A stretch of DNA of 48,418 bases from a virus. Below are positions 8,181-14,900 of the stretch, piece by piece (positions within the stretch are counted from its first letter, which is position 1; each line of letters starts with the position of its first letter). The DNA lies in the IMG/VR virus record IMGVR_UViG_3300017748_000015, positions 1-48,418 of that record; one strand, 5' to 3'. A program made the translations under genes and the position numbers. The notes under the pieces were generated by a model that made no database searches, was not told the origin of the DNA, and saw only the letters and a list, made by a program, of their open reading frames with translations.

Positions 8181-8495
8181 TCAGGAGCGGCGACCGATAG
8201 CGAGGAAAGTGCCAGCAACAGTGGTTCCTGACGCAGCCCCAGCGATGGTCACAGTCGTGCCATCGACGGTCGCGACGTCCAAGAGATTCAGGGTGCCGGG
8301 AGTGCCACCGTCGTCAGCGGGCGTCGTGTCAACCACTTGGCCGACGGCTGAAGACGGGTTCAGGATGAATGCGTCAACGCTCGCGAGGATGTCGCCAAGA
8401 ACGATGCTGGTGTCTCCAGCCTCATAAGAGCCGGTCACAATCATGCGGTCGCCAAAGTAGGTTGGTCGGGGGTCAATAGTCACTGCCATGTTCAC
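8181..8495 (-). CDS. Small beta-rich head protein, possible decoration protein
   Basis: A 104-residue Gly/Thr/Ala/Val-rich protein (MNMAVTIDPRPTYFGDRMIVTG...), with a series of short strands (YFGDRMIVTGSYE, GTTVTIAG, GTFLAIG). It contains no Cys or coiled coil. Its N-terminal MAVT and composition are like the 140-residue protein at 8905-9327. Both lie just downstream of the major capsid gene, a common place for head decoration (capsid stabilising) proteins. The alternative is a minor head component. Position and composition are the only basis. Confidence 0.55.
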   Translation of the reverse strand: MNMAVTIDPRPTYFGDRMIVTGSYEAGDTSIVLGDILASVDAFILNPSSAVGQVVDTTPADDGGTPGTLNLLDVATVDGTTVTIAGAASGTTVAGTFLAIGRRS

Positions 8496-8893
8496 TCACT
8501 CTCTGTGGATTCTTCTTCAGCAGCGATGTCTTGAGCAATCTCTGCTGTTTCTTCGACACCGTCGGGACTCATAACAGTAGCGACGATATCGAGGAGTTGA
8601 GTTTTGGTGGCATAGCCTGACGGCTTGAGGTTGTAGGAGGCAAGCCAAGTGGCAATGTCCTTCTTGTTCCAACCCTTGTCGGGGATGCCGTCGCTGCCTT
8701 GGTCCACAGTTCGCTCTTCTGCTTCGGTTAGGGTCCAGCCCTCGATGCGGAAGTTCTCAGGACCAAGTCGCGCACCGTAGTGGTCGAGCCAAGCCGAGGT
8801 GACGTCGACTGGTCTGTTTTGCTCCCAGTCGCGCATGGTAGGGTCCGTCGCACGACGAACGTGCGAGCGTCCAATGTAGGTCACAGTGGGCAC
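8492..8893 (-). CDS. Small head protein with SAP/HeH-like C-terminal domain
   Basis: A 133-residue protein. Residues about 85-112 (WNKKDIATWLASYNLKPSGYATKTQLLDIVATVM) fit a helix-extension-helix domain: a first helix with W and A, a turn with P.G..TK, and a second helix (L..IV). Such HeH/SAP modules are frequent in small phage head proteins next to the capsid gene. The N-terminus contains THV/RRATDPTMRDWEQNRPVDVT, and the tail is acidic (EETAEIAQDIAAEEESTESE). It overlaps its neighbour's start by 4 bp. The domain could contact DNA or other virion proteins. Its function is not known. Confidence 0.6.
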   Translation of the reverse strand: MPTVTYIGRSHVRRATDPTMRDWEQNRPVDVTSAWLDHYGARLGPENFRIEGWTLTEAEERTVDQGSDGIPDKGWNKKDIATWLASYNLKPSGYATKTQLLDIVATVMSPDGVEETAEIAQDIAAEEESTESE

Positions 8894-8904
8894 GAATGCT
8901 CACC

Positions 8905-9327
8905 TCAGGACACAATGGCCATGAACAGCGTGCGGTTGTCGAGCGTTCCTTCTGCGAGCATGGTTGCGGTTGCGCTTCCAGCGCCACTGAAGTCAGTGGT
9001 GCAGGTGAGGGACTTTCCAGCGACACCAGAGCCGCCAACGACCATTCCGTGAATCGTGTCCGCATCTCCACCGACGGTGAAGACGTTGGAGTTCTGCACG
9101 AGAGTCATGACACCCATGATGAGTTTGAGCCCACGGCCTGCCGTGTTGGTCGTATCATCATTGGTGGCTTGGAAACCGGTGATGGAACCGGGGTATGCGC
9201 CGCTTGCGCCAGCCGCACCATCGAGCCATCGAGTTCCGTCCACGAGAGCCCCCGCGTAAAGGTCCAATTCAAAGTCAACGGCCATAATGCCGCCTGCTCC
9301 AGTCGTTCGTGTAAATGTAACTGCCAT
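8905..9327 (-). CDS. Small beta-rich protein next to the capsid gene, possible head decoration protein
   Basis: A 140-residue Gly/Ala/Thr-rich protein (MAVTFTRTTGAGGIMAVDFELD...). It has an AGGAGATGAT Shine-Dalgarno sequence, the same strong type as the capsid gene, suggesting high expression. It lies immediately downstream of the major capsid gene, the usual place for a head decoration protein. Sequence features are glycine-rich loops and beta strands (GLKLIMGVMTLVQNSNVFTVGG). A functional assignment by homology is not possible here. Confidence 0.6.
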   Translation of the reverse strand: MAVTFTRTTGAGGIMAVDFELDLYAGALVDGTRWLDGAAGASGAYPGSITGFQATNDDTTNTAGRGLKLIMGVMTLVQNSNVFTVGGDADTIHGMVVGGSGVAGKSLTCTTDFSGAGSATATMLAEGTLDNRTLFMAIVS

Positions 9328-9361
9328 TCTTAATCATCTCCTATGTTCTTTTTTGTCTCCA

Positions 9362-10537
9362 TCACTTGAGGTCACGAATGCTCCCTTGTGCGCGGAAGAA
9401 GGTGGTCCAGACTTCGCCCATGGTCCTGAAGAGACCTTCCTGACCGAGACGGTTGATGGCGAAGGGGTCGCCGGTCTCGATACCGGACTCGAAGTATTGA
9501 GTCGGGATAGCCGTGGAGAAGTAGAGGTAATCCGTGTCAAGGAAATACATGCGGCTGATGCCGTCCTTCACGACGTCCTTGGAGGGAATGATGGGCACAC
9601 CGTTGTAGGTGGCGACGATGAACCCGGCTTCGATGCCGGGGACACCCTTGACACCGTTGTAGGTGGGGGTAACCCGCTTCTCTTCCATGAAGCGCTGCTG
9701 CGCCTGCAAGAGTTGCTGGAGTCGCATCAAGGTGTCGTAACCCGTCAGGATGACCTTGGGGTTGCCACCAAGTTCCCACATGCGCTGGAACACGTCGTCC
9801 AGTTGGTCGAGGGACATGACACGCTGGTTGCCCGCTGCACGGTCAGAACCGCAGTTGACCACAGCGTTGGACCATGAGTTGGCGTCACGGTCGATGCTGT
9901 AGATGTCGAGGTCTGATGCACCACAGTGGTCGGTTCCTGCAGAGGCACCGGTTTCCATGGAGGTGAGGCCACCGGAGGCGCCACCGTCGTTGCCGGTGAT
10001 GCGGTCGAGAGACTCGAAGTTGTTGCCTGCGACCGTCTCAGAGTCCGTGAGGAGCATCTTGTTGACCATCTCAGCGTGGTGCTTGCCCATTTCCTCCTTG
10101 AGGACTGAGCGCATGTCACCGAGGCCGTCGTCCTTGTCGGACAAGAAGACCGAGACTTCGCTCACGTCAAAGGTGTGCGCGATGGTCTTGGGCTTTGCAG
10201 CAACGTGCTGGAAGGTTGGCTTGACAGTTTCAGGCAGCGTGCCGTTTTCTGCAATTCCACCGTGGATAACACCTGCGTTTGGCTTATCCGTGATGACTCG
10301 CCATCCGCTGCGCTCCCATGGGCGCTTTGGAAGAATCGAGAAGGCGTTGAACTCTTGGTTGAGTTGACTCCACACCTTGCGTCCGTAGATGGCTTGGTAG
10401 GTCCCAGCCGTCGTGGACAGCATTGGGCTGTCAGCCTTCAAAAGTTCTGAGCCAGTGTATGAGTAGCCCATTGCATTGCCTGCGCCATAGTAGTAGCGCT
10501 CCATGTCAGTAACTGTGCGAACGTAGTTTCGTGCCAT
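9362..10537 (-). CDS. Major capsid protein, HK97 fold
   Basis: A 391-residue protein that would form the icosahedral shell. The start at 10537 follows an AAGGAGATGA Shine-Dalgarno sequence with good spacing, the strongest of the cluster. Features of the HK97 family: an N-terminal helical arm; a segment with PKRPWERSGWRV(I) and a lysine/proline-rich E-loop-like region (GTLPETVKPTFQHVAAKPKTIAHTFDVSE); a long spine helix region (DGLGDMRSVLKEEMGKHHAEMVNKMLL); and a C-terminal P-/A-domain region with TGYDTLMRLQQLLQAQQRF, followed by strand-rich VPIIPSKDVVKDG and YFLDTDYLYF. It lies directly after the protease-scaffold gene, and the order protease, capsid, decoration, adaptor, tail is canonical. 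The first residues MARNYVRTVTDMERYYYGAG are rich in Tyr/Arg. Confidence 0.85.
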   Translation of the reverse strand: MARNYVRTVTDMERYYYGAGNAMGYSYTGSELLKADSPMLSTTAGTYQAIYGRKVWSQLNQEFNAFSILPKRPWERSGWRVITDKPNAGVIHGGIAENGTLPETVKPTFQHVAAKPKTIAHTFDVSEVSVFLSDKDDGLGDMRSVLKEEMGKHHAEMVNKMLLTDSETVAGNNFESLDRITGNDGGASGGLTSMETGASAGTDHCGASDLDIYSIDRDANSWSNAVVNCGSDRAAGNQRVMSLDQLDDVFQRMWELGGNPKVILTGYDTLMRLQQLLQAQQRFMEEKRVTPTYNGVKGVPGIEAGFIVATYNGVPIIPSKDVVKDGISRMYFLDTDYLYFSTAIPTQYFESGIETGDPFAINRLGQEGLFRTMGEVWTTFFRAQGSIRDLK

Positions 10538-10578
10538 TTTTTCATCTCCTTAATTTTCAATTTGCGTCTGCTCGAGGC

Positions 10579-11412
10579 TCACTCGTCGCGGAACAGACCT
10601 CCGGCGAGTTGGTGAACCTCTTCCCACGACATGTTGGCGAGGTCAGCCGTAGAAGGCACCTCAACTGCGGGGGAAGCAGACTTTGCGATGGTCGTGGATT
10701 CCACGGAACCGATGTTGTCGATGCGCTCATTGAGGTCACCGAGGGCCTTCATGACCTTGTCAAGAGGGCCGCGAGCGTCAAACGCTTGAGCCTGAGCCTT
10801 GGTAATCTCTTCAGTGCGCTCGTTGGTGTAGCGCGACTCGAAGTTGTTCTCCATGGCCTTGCGCAGTTCTTCTTCCTGCTTGGCGGCCTTGAAGACTTCG
10901 TAAGCGTGCTCCACAGAGACAGAGTCGACGCTGGTGACGAAGTCAGACTTGCTGACTTTGCCACCGCTGGAAAGACCAGCGCGGGAAAGAGCGTTGGTGG
11001 ATGGGGAGCCGCCTTCTTGGGCGCGTCCCTTGACCTGAGCAGCGAAGCGAGTATCGTAGTCAGAGAGTTCCTCAGGCGTGGAGCCGAGGTTCGCCTTAGC
11101 GATACCATCGAAGTGGGCGCGAGCACCGTCAGTGTCCACACCAGCGGACTTGAGGGTGTGCTCCATCCAGTCGAGGTATTCGGCGGTGATGACATCGGAG
11201 AACTCGGACTTCTTCTTCTCGTCCTTCTTCTCCTCTTCGTCATCGGCCTTGTAGGCCTTCTCGGGCATGTCCTTCTTTTTCTCGGGCATGTCCTCTTCCT
11301 CTTTCTTATTCTTCTTCTCGAATTGAGGGGGCATTCCCTTTTCCATCGAGTCGAGGCGACCTTCAAGGCGCTCGAGCACTGTGTTCATTTGTTCCATAAC
11401 GTCGTCAGTCAT
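10579..11412 (-). CDS. Nested scaffold protein from an internal in-frame start
   Basis: Within the protease-scaffold gene, the ATG at 11412 (MTDDVMEQMNT...) is in frame and is preceded at 11418-11426 by AGGAGATGA. This is the same leader that precedes the capsid gene (10542-10550), with 5 bases between leader and ATG. The product would be 277 residues, lacking the protease domain: coiled-coil region, Lys/Glu-rich spacer and the C-terminal MSWEEVH motif. Lambda uses the same arrangement (protease gpC with nested scaffold Nu3). The evidence is the leader; protein evidence is absent. Confidence 0.5.
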   Translation of the reverse strand: MTDDVMEQMNTVLERLEGRLDSMEKGMPPQFEKKNKKEEEDMPEKKKDMPEKAYKADDEEEKKDEKKKSEFSDVITAEYLDWMEHTLKSAGVDTDGARAHFDGIAKANLGSTPEELSDYDTRFAAQVKGRAQEGGSPSTNALSRAGLSSGGKVSKSDFVTSVDSVSVEHAYEVFKAAKQEEELRKAMENNFESRYTNERTEEITKAQAQAFDARGPLDKVMKALGDLNERIDNIGSVESTTIAKSASPAVEVPSTADLANMSWEEVHQLAGGLFRDE

Positions 11413-11952
11413 TTTTTTCATCTCCTGTTTGTCTTCTTTCAGAATTTTGAATGTTGCTTCGGGGTTGATTCCTTTTTCGCAGATTGTGATTTCGTGAAGT
11501 TCGAGTTTGCTGATTTCTTGGTAGTTGCCGTGGCTGCTATCGTGTTTTCGAACTCGCTTGAATGCTTGTCCTCCGATGCTGAATCCCGCTAAGTTACCCT
11601 TCCTGACTTCGGCTGCCACTTCTCGTGCCTTTTCGATGTCATTTCTGAGTTGAACTACGACGAACATTCCGGCGTCATCAACTTCGCTCTTCCAAAACCT
11701 CCCTTCACTGTCTGTGTATTGCGGAACGACTTCCCCTACCTGAATGTTCGAGTGCGCGAGTTGCACATTTCGATATTTTGGGTCGGCCATGAACTTCTTG
11801 AAAGCGTCTTTCAAGGCCGAACGAGTAATCAAATCCCCCTGTTTGTCCACCAACTCGACACTGGCATAGCCTGCGACCACGAGGTCGTTGCTCCCTTTGA
11901 GGAGGGAGAGGCTGTCCGGCTGTCGGCTTCGGAGTAACACACTGTTCACCAC
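10579..11952 (-). CDS. Prohead protease fused to a scaffold domain
   Basis: A 457-residue protein with a GTG start at 11952 (GTG at 11949 is also possible). Residues about 1-170 are a HK97-type prohead protease: YASVELVDKQGDLITRSALKDAFKKF, the catalytic-type His in VQLAHSN, the Ser in GNLAGFSIGG, and HEITICEKGINPEATF at the end of the domain. The rest is a long charged helix with coiled-coil character and a Lys/Glu-rich spacer (residues about 220-250), then a scaffold-like C-terminal region. The last residues, LANMSWEEVHQLAGG, reappear in the small protein at 18270-18599. The capsid gene follows. The protein would cut the scaffold and capsid N-terminus during maturation. An internal start at 11412 probably makes a free scaffold. 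Confidence 0.8.
   Translation of the reverse strand: MVNSVLLRSRQPDSLSLLKGSNDLVVAGYASVELVDKQGDLITRSALKDAFKKFMADPKYRNVQLAHSNIQVGEVVPQYTDSEGRFWKSEVDDAGMFVVVQLRNDIEKAREVAAEVRKGNLAGFSIGGQAFKRVRKHDSSHGNYQEISKLELHEITICEKGINPEATFKILKEDKQEMKKMTDDVMEQMNTVLERLEGRLDSMEKGMPPQFEKKNKKEEEDMPEKKKDMPEKAYKADDEEEKKDEKKKSEFSDVITAEYLDWMEHTLKSAGVDTDGARAHFDGIAKANLGSTPEELSDYDTRFAAQVKGRAQEGGSPSTNALSRAGLSSGGKVSKSDFVTSVDSVSVEHAYEVFKAAKQEEELRKAMENNFESRYTNERTEEITKAQAQAFDARGPLDKVMKALGDLNERIDNIGSVESTTIAKSASPAVEVPSTADLANMSWEEVHQLAGGLFRDE
11418..11426 (-). promoter_or_regulatory. Internal Shine-Dalgarno sequence for nested scaffold
   Basis: The leader AGGAGATGA lies inside the protease gene, 5 bases before the in-frame ATG at 11412. 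It matches the leaders of the major capsid gene (10542-10550) and, nearly, of the gene at 8905-9327. A fully matching leader in the middle of a coding region is unlikely to be chance, although Lys/Glu-rich coding sequence is prone to produce GGAGA by itself. Confidence 0.5.
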
Positions 11953-11984
11953 TTGCTGTGCTCACCTACATAAATAAAGCGGCA

Positions 11985-14900
11985 TCAATCATTTTCCGAT
12001 TCTGCCTCATAAGAAGTAGACTGCGCTCCAGTTTTTTCCTTGAGCCTCTTGTTACGCGCTGCCGGGTATTCTTCCTCGGGGTCCTCTGTAGGTCGGTCAA
12101 TCATATCCCAATCAGGAAGCGACTCTTCAGACATCAGGCTTGTAGGACCACGCGGTGATTCGATACCCGAAGCAACGTCGATTCCCATACCACGTGCACC
12201 GGGACCGCCGGTCATCTTTTCCTTCTCAACTCGGTCTACGAGGTCAGCGATACGAAGCAACGTCTTCGTCATGACCTCCAAGCGCTTCGGTTTGATGATG
12301 GCTGCATCATCATCCGCATCAATGACGCCTGCAGATTCCTTCTCGGACTCTTCACGGTGCTTCGGGTCACTCATGCTGCGAGCCTCACTTTCGATAGCGA
12401 CCTTGACGCCCTTCAACATCAACGATGCAGCAGGTGACCACAGCGGACGCAGGCTCTCAGCCAGTAGCAACGAATACTCACTACCCTGCAGTTCACCAAG
12501 CGTTGACTTCGGTGAATGCGCCCATGTCCCATGTCGGTTAGTTTCCATCTTGTAGATGACCGTGTCCACTTCAGGGAACGAAAGAATGAGGCGGTCACTC
12601 TCAACATCAACTGAGAACTGAACAGGGATAACAGGGTGTGACTTGGTCAATAGAGACAGAGTTTCCAACGATGCTGGAGAATCGTCACTCTCACCGGCCA
12701 CCTTGGAAGCAGTAACATCGTAGATGGTCTTGTCGCCCCGCTTTCTTGAGCGGACACCTGACACAGACACATTGACCACATCGCCCTCATTGAACGGTTT
12801 CGGGCTGGTGACAGTGCCGACGTCAAGGAACGACTCCCCCTCGTGTTCGACTCCTCGATTACCGAACCCTTCAGCATCCAGTGGACCGGCACCCAGTCGA
12901 TAGGTGTAGGGTCCTTTACCCCGCACATCAAGAACAATGAGGCTGACCTTTTTGTCGGGACGGAGCAAGAACCACTTAGGATGACGTCGTTCCCCACGCA
13001 TGTAGGTAGACGTAGCATCGCGTAGAAGGATGCGATTTCCTGATTCTTTGAGACTCTCAATCACGTCAGGCAAACCCTCACTGTCGGTAAGGCGGAGGTT
13101 GTGCGGGCCGGGGACAATGACGTGCTCATGACTGTCGAACTGACCTCGCAGCACCTTCAACCGCTCACGGACGCTCATGTCAGCGACATTCGTGTCATCG
13201 TATTCGATGATGTCCACAAGGTGAATTTCATCATCGTGACGAACAGCATCGACAAGGAAGTTTTTCTCAGTGAGTGCTTTGAACTGCGTCTTATCTTCGG
13301 ATGAAAGTGAAACGTCACCTTCTGAATCATAGGCTGTCACGCGCCCGCTCTTACGTCGAACGATGAAGCGCTCTCCTTCAGGAAGCAGTGAAGCAGCCCA
13401 TTCTCCGCTGAAGCCGCGAAGCGAGGCGAAGTCCTTCAGCGAGAAGATGCGGTGCATCGGTAAGATAGGCATCGGCTTCTTCCCATCATTCTTCATCAGA
13501 ACATCAGGGTCCATCAAGGCCATCAACGATTTACCAATGCTATCGGGGTTGGTGTTTTCTGCTTGATAGTTGGTCGCAGGTGTAGCGGTGATGGCATTCG
13601 GCTGAGACTGAATAAGACCAACTCCACTAAGTGCGCTGTCGACCACATCCTTGCCATGCACGGCTTCGAGCATCGGTCGCTGAATCGAGTGCAGGTATTG
13701 TTCGTCAGGCATGTTGCTACCAGCGACAATGTTGTTACCGTCCCACTCAACGCCAACGGTAGGTTGCATCTTGTAGCCATGCTCCATAACGCCCGCAACA
13801 TAGTAATCACCGATGTTGTTTCCCTTTAGGGAGGCTGCAGGGTGAATCTGCTGACCGAGCCTACGCCCAATGACGTTTGCATCGGTCTTATTTTGGTCGA
13901 TTTGAGCGTCCATCAGTAACGCAGGGTCGATGACTGATGGATTGACTGTGATGATGTCGTGAAGCAACGATTTGATTTTCGCCTTGTCCTTACCTCTTTC
14001 CCTGACCTCTCCCATAGCGTGACGCGTCAGGCCGTATTTCCCAGCCTCATTCTGGTAACCTCCTCTAAAGAGGTGAGTGAAGGCTCCCAACCTATTGCTG
14101 TAATTCCTAAGGAAATCGCTAACGCTACCGCCCTCCTTTCGTCGTGACCCTGTCGTCTTACCTCGCCCTCCCTCTCGAGTCCCCTTCTTCCTCTCGCTCT
14201 CCTCGCTGCGATAGGCTTGAACTGCTGGGTTCTCAGCATATGCTTCATCGAAGGCTTTGATATGGTTGGTGTGATGTTCGTGAGAAAGTGAAATATCTTG
14301 ACCACGGGGGTGAAACTGCATACCTGTGCTAAGAGCAGTGCCTGAGGTCATGGCCCGAAGACCAGATTCAGGCACAGTGGCGCGGATTTTCTCAGCCTGC
14401 TTGTAGTGCTCTTGATAGTCAGGGTCATTCTTATCATGGTCAAAACCAAGCGCTTCCATAATTTGCTCAGTCGTCATGTCTTGCGTCAATTCAGCACCAT
14501 GATTCATGATGCTGCTCAAGATGTTGCGATGGGGGACAACCGTTTCCCCAGTCACCTTTGAAGCGATGGCGCTGGCTGACTCACGCTCCTCCGTGTCGAG
14601 ACTCCGCCCCCAAGTGGTCAAGCCGTGTTTATCATGAGGCATTAGCATCAGCATACGATTTGCATCATGATATAGGCGACTGGAGTTGGCAAGGAACTTC
14701 ACCTTGTTCGACGGGTCGAACGCCTCAGGGTCAACTTTCTCCATGATAGGTTTGATGCGTTGGGCCATGGTCTTGATGGCTTCAAGGTCACCACTCATTT
14801 TTTTGTCAAAGTTAGAGTGATGGAACTTCGCCGGTTTCCCAGTTTCAGTCATCCCTTCTACACTCTCAAGGTGCCTCACACGCTCAAGTGCGGCGAAGTA

